DNA from: Burkholderiales bacterium
Lineage (GTDB): Bacteria > Pseudomonadota > Gammaproteobacteria > Burkholderiales > Casimicrobiaceae
Direction of reading: 5' to 3'
Assembly: GCA_025927765.1 (NCBI GenBank)
Contig: JAICKU010000027.1
Span: 1-42,925 of the forward strand
DNA: 42,925 nucleotides
Part shown: positions 8,881 through 16,969 of the stretch, one piece after another
How the letters are laid out: every line of letters begins with the position of its first letter
Position numbering within the stretch: position 1 is the stretch's first letter
Program-made: the position numbers and the translations under genes
The notes under the pieces: generated by a model
The model's database searches: none
What the model saw: only the letters and a program-made list of their open reading frames with translations
Told to the model about the DNA's origin: nothing

Positions 8881-9896
8881 CTGCCGGCGAGGCCGTGCGC
8901 GACGGGCCAGAAGTAATCCTTCCAGCTCGCCGGCATGTGCGCGATGCTGCCGACCTCGTGCATGTACTGCGCGAAGACCATCGTGTTGTACGGCGTGACG
9001 CCGATGCGCACCTGCGGATCCGACAGGATCGTGATCAGGTCCTCCGCGGAGAGCTTTTTCTCGTTGGTCATCGCGAGGTACATCTCCGCCGCCTCGCGCG
9101 GATGCCTGCCGATGAAATCGCTGGCCTCGCGCTGGGCGGCGAGCCACGCGTCGACCCAATGCGGGTGGCCGCGGACGACCCGAAGCGGTGTCACCACCTC
9201 GATCGTCGTCGCGGGACCGTTCGTCACGTCGTTCGCCCACAGCACCGCATGGACGCCGGGCGTGCGCAGCTCCTCGAAGCTGTACGGCGGATAGCTGAAA
9301 TGCGAGTTCACCTCGCTCTTGCCCGACATGACCGCCACGGCCGCGGTCGGGTGCCCCATCGACACGGTGAGCGCGTCGAGTGCCGTGCGCTTGTCCGGGC
9401 CGAACGCACGCACCGCGGCCATCTGCAGCACGATCGCCTGCACGGAGATCTTGACCGCCGGCACGGCGATGCGGTCGTTCGCGCTGAAGTCCTTGATCGT
9501 CTTCACCGCAGCGTCGCGCGTGACGAGCGGATACGGGAACGACGAGATGCCCGAGATCGCCTTGATCTCCGTGGCCGTACCCTGCGTCTTGTCCCACATC
9601 GCGAGCAGGCCGGTGATGCCCGACGACGCGAAGTCGACGCTGCCCGAGAGCAGGCCGTCCACCGTCGCCGTGGTCGTGCTCATCGTCGCCCACGTCACCT
9701 TCGTGTCCGCCGGCTCGCCCTTCGCCTTCAACTGCTTCTCGAAGAGCTGCTCGTGCTCCATGATCATCAGCGGCAGGTAGGGCAGGCCGTACTGGCGCGT
9801 GACCTTGATCTGCGCGTCGGCCCGCGCTGCCGTGCCGGCGGCAGCCAGCGCCACGAACAGCGACGACAGGACTACGTTGCGTACGAAACGATGCAT
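8877..9896 (-). CDS. ABC transporter substrate-binding protein, SsuA/NitT/TauT family
   Basis: 339-residue periplasmic binding protein. MHRFVRNVVLSSLFVALAAA (1-20) is a signal peptide, with likely cleavage near ARADA-Q. The mature protein has the NMT1/SsuA fold: KVTRQYGLPYLPLMIMEHE at the start, GLLSGSVDFASSGITGLL and later MGHPTAAVAVMSGKSEVNSH, the usual ligand-cleft region. The family delivers sulfonates, taurine, nitrate, cyanate or aromatic acids to ABC importers. No ATPase or permease lies beside it, so it is an orphan subunit that must work with a transporter elsewhere or serve another role. It sits 32 bases downstream of the argE-like gene and overlaps the flavoprotein gene. Confidence 0.87.
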   Translation of the reverse strand: MHRFVRNVVLSSLFVALAAAGTAARADAQIKVTRQYGLPYLPLMIMEHEQLFEKQLKAKGEPADTKVTWATMSTTTATVDGLLSGSVDFASSGITGLLAMWDKTQGTATEIKAISGISSFPYPLVTRDAAVKTIKDFSANDRIAVPAVKISVQAIVLQMAAVRAFGPDKRTALDALTVSMGHPTAAVAVMSGKSEVNSHFSYPPYSFEELRTPGVHAVLWANDVTNGPATTIEVVTPLRVVRGHPHWVDAWLAAQREASDFIGRHPREAAEMYLAMTNEKKLSAEDLITILSDPQVRIGVTPYNTMVFAQYMHEVGSIAHMPASWKDYFWPVAHGLAGS

Positions 9897-9928
9897 GACG
9901 GCTCTCCCCCGATCTCCATCGATGGATG

Positions 9929-11134
9929 TCAGCGCGTTTGCGCGCAACGCGCCTCCTCGACGACGCGCGCGATGAACGCCTCGCCGGCGCGGATCTGCTC
10001 GAACGTGATGAACTCGTCCGGCTTGTGCGCGTCGGCGATCGAACCCGGTCCGCAAATCACCGCGGCGAAGCCCGCGCGCTGGAACTGCCCGGCCTCCGAC
10101 GCGAACGCGACCTTGCCGCCGCGACCGCCGCCTGCGAGGCGCACGACCCTTTCGACGATCGGCGCCGATTCGTCGGTGTGCAGGCCGGGGTTGTCGGACC
10201 GCGTCTCGAAATCGATGCGGCTTTCCGACGCGACGGCGCGCATCTGCGGCAGCAGCTGCGAGTCGCAATGGCGTTGCAGGCAGGCGAAGAGATCGTGCGG
10301 ATCGTCGCCGGGTACGGTGCGAAACTCGAAGTCGAGCGTGCATTCGCGCGGCACGATGTTGAGCGCGGTTCCGGCGTGCAGCACGCCCGCGTGCAGCGTC
10401 GAATAGGGCGGGTCGTACTCGCGCTGGAACGGCCCGCGCTCCGCGCGCTCGCGCTGCATCCGCCGCAGCTCGACGACGATCTCCGCTGCATAGTCGAGCG
10501 CGTTGACGGCGTACGGCGCGAGCGCCGAGTGCGCTTCGCGACCGACCACGTGCGCGCGCATCGCGAGCTTGCCCTTGTGGCCGGTGACGACCTTCATGTT
10601 CGTCGGCTCGCCCACGATGCAGATGCCAGGCGCAATGCCGATGTCCTGCATGTCGCGGATCATGCGTCCGACACCGATGCAGCCGACTTCCTCGTCGTAC
10701 GAGAACGCGAGATGGATGGGTGCGGCGAGCGGTGCTTCGAGCATCGCCGGGACGGCGTCGAGCACGATCCCCACGAACGATTTCATGTCGGCCGCACCGC
10801 GACCGATCAGTCGTTGGCGATCGACGACGGCCGCGAACGGGTCCACCGACCACGCCTGGCCGTCGACCGGCACGACGTCGGTGTGACCGGAGAGGACGAT
10901 GCCGGGCTTTGCAGGATCGCCGATCGTGGCGAAGAGGTTCGCCTTCGCACCGGTGTCATCGTGCGTCAGGCGATACGGGATGCCGAACGATGCCAGGTGC
11001 TCGCGCACCCAGTCGATCAGCGCCAGGTTCGAGTCGCGGCTCGTCGTGTCGAAGCGCACGAGACGCCGGATGGTCTCGAGGCTGCGCGGCGGCGACAGCT
11101 CGGCTTCCGAATGCGTTGTGATCGTCGTGTCCAC
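9929..11134 (-). CDS. argE: Acetylornithine deacetylase (ArgE-like M20 metallopeptidase)
   Basis: 401-residue M20 metallohydrolase. ArgE removes the acetyl group from N2-acetylornithine in arginine synthesis. The co-catalytic metal ligands are seen in order: His in LSGHTDVVPVDG (about 82-93), Asp in GRGAADMKSF, Glu-Glu in SYDEEVGCIGVGR, and the C-terminal His in CGPGSIADAHKPDEFI, which is the hallmark of the ArgE subgroup. The length is slightly above the E. coli enzyme (383 aa). It is the first gene of a same-strand group with the binding protein and flavoprotein. That is not a standard arg operon, so another N-acyl amino acid substrate is possible; the ArgE-type sequence itself is strong. 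Confidence 0.85.
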   Translation of the reverse strand: MDTTITTHSEAELSPPRSLETIRRLVRFDTTSRDSNLALIDWVREHLASFGIPYRLTHDDTGAKANLFATIGDPAKPGIVLSGHTDVVPVDGQAWSVDPFAAVVDRQRLIGRGAADMKSFVGIVLDAVPAMLEAPLAAPIHLAFSYDEEVGCIGVGRMIRDMQDIGIAPGICIVGEPTNMKVVTGHKGKLAMRAHVVGREAHSALAPYAVNALDYAAEIVVELRRMQRERAERGPFQREYDPPYSTLHAGVLHAGTALNIVPRECTLDFEFRTVPGDDPHDLFACLQRHCDSQLLPQMRAVASESRIDFETRSDNPGLHTDESAPIVERVVRLAGGGRGGKVAFASEAGQFQRAGFAAVICGPGSIADAHKPDEFITFEQIRAGEAFIARVVEEARCAQTR

Positions 11135-11180
11135 GGCGGCGCGCCACGGCGGCCGCCAACGATAGCACGATGCGATGCTG

Positions 11181-11218
11181 CTGCGCCGGGCGCCGCCTCG
11201 CAGCGGCGTCCGGCGCAG
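11181..11218 (-). terminator. Strong GC hairpin after the pirin gene
   Basis: Two 16-base arms (11181-11196 and 11203-11218) pair fully apart from one G-T wobble, around a 6-base loop. It begins 6 bases beyond the pirin stop codon and lies 46 bases before the argE start on the same strand. There is no T-run on either side, so it is either a Rho-assisted terminator or an mRNA-stabilising hairpin separating the two transcription units. Confidence 0.55.
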
Positions 11219-11224
11219 TCACCG

Positions 11225-12103
11225 TCAGGCGAACGCGCCCGACTGGTAATCGCGCACGGCCTGCACGAGCTCGTCCTGCGTGTTCATCACGAAGGGCCCG
11301 TACTGCGCGATCGGCTCGCCGAGCGGCTTGCCGGCGATCAGCAGCGCGCGTGACGGGGCGCGAGCTTCGAGCGTGACGCCGTCGCCTTCGTTGGCGAGGA
11401 TCGCCATCCGTTGCGCGGGCACGAGCGTGTCCGCAATCGCAAGTTCGCCGCCGTAGACGACGACGAACGCGTTATGCGACGCGGGAATCTCCTGCGAAAA
11501 GCGGGCGCCGGCAGGCAGCTCGAGGTCGAGGTAGAGCGGCTGCGTCGCTTCGCGCTGCACGGCGCCCTCGACGTCGTGGCTTGCGCCGGCGATCACGCGC
11601 ACCGTCACGCCTTGCGGCGTGGTGAAGGTCGGAATCTCGGCGTGGCGGATGTCGCGATACCACGGCGTGCGCAGCTTGTCGCGCCCGGGCAGGTTGAGCC
11701 AGAGCTGGAAGCCTTCCATCCGGCCGTCCTGCTGCTCGGGCAATTCGGAGTGGATCACGCCGCGGCCGGCGGTCATCCATTGCACGTCGCCGCTCGAGAG
11801 CAGGCCTTCGTTGCCCGCGCTGTCGCGGTGGCGCATGCGGCCCGCGATCATGTACGTGATCGTCTCGAAGCCCCGATGCGGGTGATCGGGAAAGCCGGCG
11901 ATGTAGTCCTGCGGATCGTCGGTGCCGAACGCATCGAGCATCAGGTACGGGTCGAGCCTGCGCTGCAGCGGCTGCGTGAGCATGCGCGTGAGCTTCACGC
12001 CGGCGCCGTCGGACGTCGGTTGCCCGGCGACGACGTGCTCGACACTGCGCGGATGTGCGAGTGCTGCCGTCGCGGTGCTGAGGACATCGATGATGGTGGC
12101 CAT
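11225..12103 (-). CDS. Pirin family protein (cupin)
   Basis: 292-residue bicupin of the pirin family. The N-terminal cupin has the iron-ligand segments FPDHPHRGFETITYMIAG and, about 45 residues on, GRGVIHSELPE, which supply the His/His/His/Glu set of YhhW-type pirins. The C-terminal domain continues to GKPLGEPIAQYGPFVMNTQDE, the normal ending. Bacterial pirins are iron-containing cytoplasmic proteins; some have quercetinase activity and some bind metabolic enzymes. The ATG at 12103 was preferred because a GGGAG ribosome site precedes it; an in-frame ATG at 12157 would add 18 residues with no family similarity. It is a single-gene unit between the hairpin and the kinase gene. Confidence 0.93.
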   Translation of the reverse strand: MATIIDVLSTATAALAHPRSVEHVVAGQPTSDGAGVKLTRMLTQPLQRRLDPYLMLDAFGTDDPQDYIAGFPDHPHRGFETITYMIAGRMRHRDSAGNEGLLSSGDVQWMTAGRGVIHSELPEQQDGRMEGFQLWLNLPGRDKLRTPWYRDIRHAEIPTFTTPQGVTVRVIAGASHDVEGAVQREATQPLYLDLELPAGARFSQEIPASHNAFVVVYGGELAIADTLVPAQRMAILANEGDGVTLEARAPSRALLIAGKPLGEPIAQYGPFVMNTQDELVQAVRDYQSGAFA

Positions 12104-12174
12104 GGTCGCTCCCGGGAGTGATACGCGTACAGGTTGGGTTTGTGTACGCGAATGCAAGTCGGGGCGGCGCCGCG

Positions 12175-13551
12175 TCAGGGCGGGGCGGTTCGCGGCAGGC
12201 GCACGCGGGCGATCGTGCCGCCGCCGTCGCGCGGCAGCAGATCGAGCGTGCCGCCGTGCAGCCGCGCGATGCGATCGACGATCGCGAGGCCGAGTCCCGC
12301 GCCGGCGGCGCCGTCCTCGCGTGCGCGCGCCTCGCCGGCACGCGTGAACGGCTGCTTCAGGCGCTCGACGTCGGCGGGTGCAATGCCCGGTCCGCGATCG
12401 GCGACGTCGATCACGACATCGGCACCTTGCACGCGCGCGCTGATCTCGACCGGTGGTTTTCCATAGGCGAGGGCATTGTCGATCAGGTTGCCGGCGACGC
12501 GCGACAGCGCCGCCGGCTTCATGCGCACGAACGCCGCGGGCGCGTCCGCCGCGAACTGCAACGCGCGGCCCGCCCGCGTGTAGCGCTCGACGGCGGCGGC
12601 GAGCTCGGCGTCGACGTCGATCGGGTTCGAGGCGACCGCCGTTTCGACGCGCGCGAAGTCGAGGAACTGGTCGATGATGCGGTTCATCTCGTCGATGTCC
12701 GACACCATGCCTTCGCGCATCGCGTCGTCGGCCTGCGACATTTCGATGCCGAGCCGCAGCCGTGCGAGCGGCGTGCGCAGGTCGTGCGAGACACCGGCGA
12801 GCAGGATCGCGCGGTCGCGCTCGATCTGGCGCAGGTTCGCGAGCATCGCGTTGAAGCCGCGATTCACGGCGGCGATTTCGGAGGCCCCCGATTCGGGCAG
12901 CGCCGGCGGTGTCTCGCCGCGGCCGACGTGCTCGACGGCGCTCCGCAGGTCGCCCAGGGGGCGTGCGAGATAGCGCGCGAACGCGAACGCGGCGAGCAGC
13001 AGCAGCACCATGATCGCGATCACCCAGGCGAGCGTGCGCACCGGGATGTCGCTCTCCGAATGCGGCAGCGGAAAGCCGATCCAGTAGGCGTCGTCACCCG
13101 CCTGCAGCCGAACGAAGAGCTGCCGCGCGCGCGGCGCGATGCGCACTTCGGTGCCTTGGCCGAGGTCCTCGCGCAGGCGCTCCTCGAGGCCCTGCATGGT
13201 CGCGCCCTTCGGGGCGAAGCCGATCGTCGGGCGCTCGCGCTCGGGCACGATGCGCACGCCGTAATCGCGGCCGAGGCGTGCGAGCTGCTCGCGACGATTC
13301 GGACCATCGACGCCTTCGAGCGCCGCGCGCAGCGCCTTCATCTGCACGACCTTCGTGTCGTTGAACTGGCGCGCGATCAGCGCCGCGCGGTCGCGGTTGA
13401 ATACGACGATGGTCGTCAGCGCCGCGAGCGCGACGACTGTGACGAGCAGCAGCATCAGCCGCCCGAAGAGCGAGCGCGGCCACAGCGACCGGCGGCGTCG
13501 CACGGGCGGTGGCGCGGGCGCGGCGACGCTCGCGGCGGCGTCGGCGGTCAT
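12175..13551 (-). CDS. envZ: EnvZ/RisS-type sensor histidine kinase
   Basis: 458-residue inner-membrane kinase. It has a Pro/Arg-rich cytoplasmic N-terminus, TM1 at about 29-51, a periplasmic sensor domain of about 120 residues, TM2 at about 173-194 and a HAMP domain (RYLARPLGDLRSAVEHVGRG). The phosphoacceptor is His256 in AGVSHDLRTPLARLRL, and the ATPase domain shows the N box (NLIDNALAYG), G1 (DRGPGI) and G2 (GAGLGLAIVDRI). It is expected to phosphorylate the regulator encoded just before it; its start overlaps that gene's stop (ATGA). EnvZ/RisS is assigned from the OmpR-type partner and domain order. The stimulus is unknown; the divergent Spy/CpxP-like gene suggests envelope stress or osmolarity. 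Confidence 0.88.
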   Translation of the reverse strand: MTADAAASVAAPAPPPVRRRRSLWPRSLFGRLMLLLVTVVALAALTTIVVFNRDRAALIARQFNDTKVVQMKALRAALEGVDGPNRREQLARLGRDYGVRIVPERERPTIGFAPKGATMQGLEERLREDLGQGTEVRIAPRARQLFVRLQAGDDAYWIGFPLPHSESDIPVRTLAWVIAIMVLLLLAAFAFARYLARPLGDLRSAVEHVGRGETPPALPESGASEIAAVNRGFNAMLANLRQIERDRAILLAGVSHDLRTPLARLRLGIEMSQADDAMREGMVSDIDEMNRIIDQFLDFARVETAVASNPIDVDAELAAAVERYTRAGRALQFAADAPAAFVRMKPAALSRVAGNLIDNALAYGKPPVEISARVQGADVVIDVADRGPGIAPADVERLKQPFTRAGEARAREDGAAGAGLGLAIVDRIARLHGGTLDLLPRDGGGTIARVRLPRTAPP

Positions 13552-14303
13552 GCGGATGTGGACGCGTCCGCGGGGGCCTCATCCCGAGCGCCTTCCGGCA
13601 CGTACACGTAGCCGAAGCCCCACACGGTCTGGATGTAGCGCGGCGCGGATGGATCGGGCTCGACGAGCTTGCGCAGGCGCGACACCTGCACGTCGATCGC
13701 GCGATCGAACACTTCGTGGTCGCGTCCGCGCGCGAGCAGCATCAGCTTCTCGCGCGCGAGCGGCTTGCGCGGGTGGTGCACGAACACGCTGATGAGCGAG
13801 AACTCGCCTGTGGTCAGCGTCTTCACTTCGCCATCGCGCTCGAGCGTGCGTGCGGCGAGGTCGAGCGTGTGGCCGCCGAACGGGAGGCGGCCCTCGGAGA
13901 CCGGTGCGCCGGGTGCCGGCCGTTCGCCGTGACGGCGGAGCACCGCGTGGATGCGCGCGACGAGTTCGCGCGGATTGAAGGGCTTCGGCAGGTAATCGTC
14001 GGCGCCCATCTCGAGCCCGACGATGCGGTCGACGTCCTCGCCCTTCGCCGTCAGCATGATGATGGGCACCGTTTCGCCGGCTGCACGCAGGCGCCGACAG
14101 GCCGCGAGGCCGTCCTCGCCGGGCAGCATCAGGTCGAGCACGACGAGATGCGCGGGGTCGCGCTGCAGGCGTTTGTCGAGCTGCGTGGTATCCGGCAGCG
14201 CCGATACCTGGAAACCCTGTTCGGTCAGGTAGCGCGTCAAAAGGTCGCGCAGGCGCACGTCGTCGTCGACGACGAGAATCTTCGGGTGCGTCGGTTTCGG
14301 CAT
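13548..14303 (-). CDS. ompR: OmpR/RisA-type response regulator
   Basis: 251-residue regulator. The receiver domain (about 8-120) shows the acidic pocket DDD (13-15), phosphoacceptor Asp57 in VVLDLMLPGEDG, Thr in IIMLTAKG and Lys in ADDYLPKPFNPREL. The C-terminal winged helix (about 150-240) contains LTTGEFSLISVFVHHP and the recognition region DHEVFDRAIDVQVSRLRKLVE, close to OmpR. The partner kinase gene overlaps its 3' end. The start is uncertain: ATG at 14303 (used) or ATG at 14315, which adds four residues; neither has a perfect ribosome site. Target genes probably include the divergent gene at 14528 and its own operon. Confidence 0.9.
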   Translation of the reverse strand: MPKPTHPKILVVDDDVRLRDLLTRYLTEQGFQVSALPDTTQLDKRLQRDPAHLVVLDLMLPGEDGLAACRRLRAAGETVPIIMLTAKGEDVDRIVGLEMGADDYLPKPFNPRELVARIHAVLRRHGERPAPGAPVSEGRLPFGGHTLDLAARTLERDGEVKTLTTGEFSLISVFVHHPRKPLAREKLMLLARGRDHEVFDRAIDVQVSRLRKLVEPDPSAPRYIQTVWGFGYVYVPEGARDEAPADASTSA

Positions 14304-14399
14304 CGGCCGGATCATCCCAGTTTTTCGACGATGGTTAGAGGGCCGCGACGCGCCCGATGCTCGCTTCGCTGTAACCAATTGTATCGATCGGCGCGTGCA

Positions 14400-14416
14400 T
14401 GCAACGACCCGTTGCA
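14400..14416. promoter_or_regulatory. Perfect inverted repeat in divergent ompR/spy promoter region
   Basis: TGCAACG-acc-CGTTGCA: 7-base arms around a 3-base centre. It lies in the 224-base gap between the OmpR-type operon (minus) and the Spy/CpxP-like gene (plus). On the minus strand a TACAAT -10-like hexamer lies 14-19 bases downstream of the repeat, placing the repeat over the -35 region. It is a candidate operator for a dimeric regulator; which one is not shown. OmpR sites are usually direct repeats, so another regulator is also possible. Confidence 0.4.
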
Positions 14417-14527
14417 ATCCCGTCCATGAGGGCGGAACGGCGCGATGACAATGACGGACGAAGCTTCGTACCGTACGCCCGGATGGGCCGGGTGTCCGAA
14501 GATACGACATCGATGGAGAAGACATCC

Positions 14528-15013
14528 ATGACCTCTCGTTTTGCATCGCGCGTTGCCGTCGTCGCAGCCGCCGCCTTGTTCGGCGCCGGCGGCGTGGCCT
14601 TCGCGCAGCCGATGCATCACCACGGGCACGGCGGCGGCGACGTCGTCATGAGCATCGTGCGCCTCAAGAGCCAGCTCAACCTCGACACGTCCCAGCAGGC
14701 GATGTGGGACAACGCGGTGGCGGCGGGCAAGGCTGCGCGCACGAGCGCCCGCGCGAACATGCAGAAGGTGAACGACGAGCTGACCGCCGAGCTCGCGAAA
14801 CCCGAGCCCGACCTCGCCGCCGTCGCGGCTGCGGCCGATTCGGCGCGTAACGCCAACCAGCAGCTGCACACGCAGGTGCGCGACGCGTGGCTCAACCTCT
14901 ATGCGACGTTCACGCCGGATCAGAAGACGGTGGTCAAGAACGCGTTGTCGCAGCGCCTTGCGAAGATGGAGCAGTTCCGCCAGAAGATGCAGGCGCGCCG
15001 GCAGGGCGGCTAG
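14528..15013 (+). CDS. Spy/CpxP-like periplasmic chaperone or metal-resistance protein
   Basis: 161-residue exported helical protein. Residues 1-26 (MTSRFASRVAVVAAAALFGA then GGVAFA) are a signal peptide; the mature N-terminus is His-rich (PMHHHGHGGGD), a possible metal-binding patch. The rest is predicted helical, with the LTXXQ-like motif FTPDQKTVVKNALSQRLAKM near the end, as in the Spy/CpxP/metal-resistance group that shields unfolded periplasmic proteins. The ATG at 14528 has GGAGA 9 bases upstream; an ATG at 14513 overlaps that ribosome site and is less likely. It is transcribed away from an OmpR/EnvZ-type pair, recalling cpxP beside cpxRA, and ends at a strong terminator. Confidence 0.78.
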   Translation: MTSRFASRVAVVAAAALFGAGGVAFAQPMHHHGHGGGDVVMSIVRLKSQLNLDTSQQAMWDNAVAAGKAARTSARANMQKVNDELTAELAKPEPDLAAVAAAADSARNANQQLHTQVRDAWLNLYATFTPDQKTVVKNALSQRLAKMEQFRQKMQARRQGG

Positions 15014-15058
15014 TTCGGACTCGCGGCCCCGCGCTCCTCCTCGCGCGGGCTGCGACGA

Positions 15059-15136
15059 GTCGACGCATTGCCCGGCCGATGGGCCGGTGCGTCGACGTCA
15101 GGGTCGGAGCAGCTTCGCTGCTCCGACCCCGATTTT
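15059..15136 (+). terminator. Double hairpin terminator after the Spy-like gene
   Basis: The first structure, 15059-15096, has 9-base outer arms (GTCGACGCA / TGCGTCGAC) and an inner CCGGCC/GGCCGG stem. The second, 15101-15129, is a perfect 13-base stem (GGGTCGGAGCAGC) with a TTC loop, followed by CGATTTT, a typical intrinsic terminator. Its 'ggtcgga...tccgaccccgatttt' frame resembles the larger repeat at 33476. It also lies just after the stop of the minus-strand hybrid kinase at 15139, so it may end both transcripts. Confidence 0.8.
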
Positions 15137-15138
15137 CG

Positions 15139-16947
15139 CTACGGCGTCACGTATACGGCCTGCGCCATCAGCGCGATCGCGGTCGCGCGCAGCGTCGCGC
15201 CGACCACGGGTTTCGGCAGCAGCATCAGGCCCGCGGCGCGTGCTTCGCGATCGGCGTTCGTTCCCGTGTCGCCCGACACGATGATCGCGGGAATGGGCAT
15301 GCCGAGTTCGTGGCGCAGCTGCCGCACGGCGTCGATGCCCGACGCGCCGTCGGCGAGCCGCAGATCCGCAACGATCAGATCGGGATAGCGCTCGACGTCG
15401 CCGATCGCGACGAGCAGCGATTCGACGCTGTCGCCGCAGGCGACCGTCGCACCCCACGTCTCGAACAGTGTGTGCATCGCGTCGAGCGTCTCGGCGTCGT
15501 CGTCGACGACCGCGACGACGCGGCCCGCGCACGACGGCGCACCCGGTTCCGCGATATGGGCGACCGAACGCAGCGTGCGTGCGCGCGATAGCGATCGCCC
15601 GACGCGCGGCGCCAGCACGCGAAAACGCGAGCCCCGGCCTTCGTGCGAGTCGAGCGCGACTTCGTGGCCGAGCAGGTCGGCGAAGCGGCGGACGATCGCA
15701 AGGCCGAGGCCCATGCCGCGGCGTGCCTGCGCGGAGCGCGCATGGTCCTTCACGCGGTAGAACTCCTCGAAGATGCGCTCGCGATGCTCGGCGGCGATGC
15801 CGACGCCGGTATCGACGACGTCGATCGCCACGCGCGAACCGGCGCGGCGCGCACCGATCAGCACGCCGCCGCGATGCGTGTAGCGGATGCTGTTGGCCAC
15901 GAGGTTGCCGACGATGCGCTCGAGGAGGGCCGGGTCGCTGTCCACGACGAGGCGCGTGGGGACGATCGTGAACGACAGGCCGCGCGCGGCCGCCTGCGGC
16001 GCGAATTCCGAGCGGATGCGTGCGAACAGCGCGCCCAGCGCGATTTCGCTGCGCTCGGGGACCAGCACGCCCGCATCGAGCCGCGACAGGTCGATGAGCT
16101 GCGCGAACTGGATCTCGAGCGCGTTCGCCGCCGATTCGACGTGCGCCACCAGCGGCCGCCATTCGGCGTCGCGTGCGCGTGCGGCGAGCGCGGCGACGTA
16201 GAGCCCGAGCGCATGCAGCGGCTGCCGCAGATCGTGGCTGGCCGCCGCGAGCAGCTGGCTCTTCGCGCGGTTCGCGGATTCCGCGGCGGCGCGCGCGTCG
16301 AGTGCACTGCGCGTGCGGTCCTTCAACTCGGCGATCAGGTCGACGTTCTCGTAGCGGATGACGAGCGAGCGCGTGAGCACGTCGTTCAGCCGATGGCCGA
16401 AGCCGACGACGAACGCGAGCACCACGCTCATCACGCCGGCGATGAACCAGTGCACGGGGTCGCCCACCCATGCGACGCGCACGATCAACGGCACCAGCGC
16501 CGGCAGCACGAAGCCGTAGAACGACGGCTTGTAGACGGCGGTGAGATTCAGGCCGCCGAGCGCGGCGCCGAACAGGCATACGATCAAAAGCGACTGGTAC
16601 GCCGGCGACTCGGGGAACATCGCGACCGCCGCCGCGCCCCACAACGCACCGGCGAGCGTCGACCCCATTGCCCAGTAGCGTCCCCAGCGCCGCGCGTCGT
16701 CGGGCACCGGACGCGCGCGTTCGAAGGCACGCACGAGGCCGACGCGCCACAGCTGGTTGACCGCGATCAGCGCGATCCACGCGAGCATCGACGCGGGCGC
16801 GATCTGCGTCCACATGGCAGCGCAGAGAATGACCGCGCCGAGCGCCATCGACACGCTCGTCAGGTGACCGTTCGCGTACAGCGTCGCGACCTGGTCGGCC
16901 CGGGCGCGTATCACGAGCGCGGGCGGAATCGTCGCGAGCGGCGACAT
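15139..16947 (-). CDS. Hybrid sensor histidine kinase with C-terminal receiver
   Basis: 602-residue membrane kinase. Residues about 25-190 hold five or six hydrophobic segments with very short loops, so sensing is probably within the membrane. A short linker helix (about 200-232) leads to the HisKA domain with His238 in AAASHDLRQPLHALGLY, then the ATPase domain: N box GNLVANSIRYTHRGG, G1 VDTGVGIA, G2 RGMGLGLAIVRRFADLLGH. A receiver domain (about 476-595) carries acidic DDD (482-484) and Asp528 in LIVADLRLADG. The HDLRQPLHAL variant is typical of kinases paired with NarL-type regulators in Betaproteobacteria. It follows the regulator gene by 22 bases on the same strand and likely phosphorylates it. 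The signal is unknown. Confidence 0.9.
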   Translation of the reverse strand: MSPLATIPPALVIRARADQVATLYANGHLTSVSMALGAVILCAAMWTQIAPASMLAWIALIAVNQLWRVGLVRAFERARPVPDDARRWGRYWAMGSTLAGALWGAAAVAMFPESPAYQSLLIVCLFGAALGGLNLTAVYKPSFYGFVLPALVPLIVRVAWVGDPVHWFIAGVMSVVLAFVVGFGHRLNDVLTRSLVIRYENVDLIAELKDRTRSALDARAAAESANRAKSQLLAAASHDLRQPLHALGLYVAALAARARDAEWRPLVAHVESAANALEIQFAQLIDLSRLDAGVLVPERSEIALGALFARIRSEFAPQAAARGLSFTIVPTRLVVDSDPALLERIVGNLVANSIRYTHRGGVLIGARRAGSRVAIDVVDTGVGIAAEHRERIFEEFYRVKDHARSAQARRGMGLGLAIVRRFADLLGHEVALDSHEGRGSRFRVLAPRVGRSLSRARTLRSVAHIAEPGAPSCAGRVVAVVDDDAETLDAMHTLFETWGATVACGDSVESLLVAIGDVERYPDLIVADLRLADGASGIDAVRQLRHELGMPIPAIIVSGDTGTNADREARAAGLMLLPKPVVGATLRATAIALMAQAVYVTP

Positions 16948-16969
16948 GCGGGCGGCGAACGGAGCCGTG

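Noticed and set aside
12104-12157. Longer pirin start at 12157
   Set aside because: The extra 18 residues show no similarity to pirins, and a GGGAG site lies just before the ATG at 12103.
15059-15096. Attachment site or IS end suggested by the GTCGAC inverted repeat
   Set aside because: It is the first of two stacked hairpins ending the Spy-like gene, with no transposase or target duplication.
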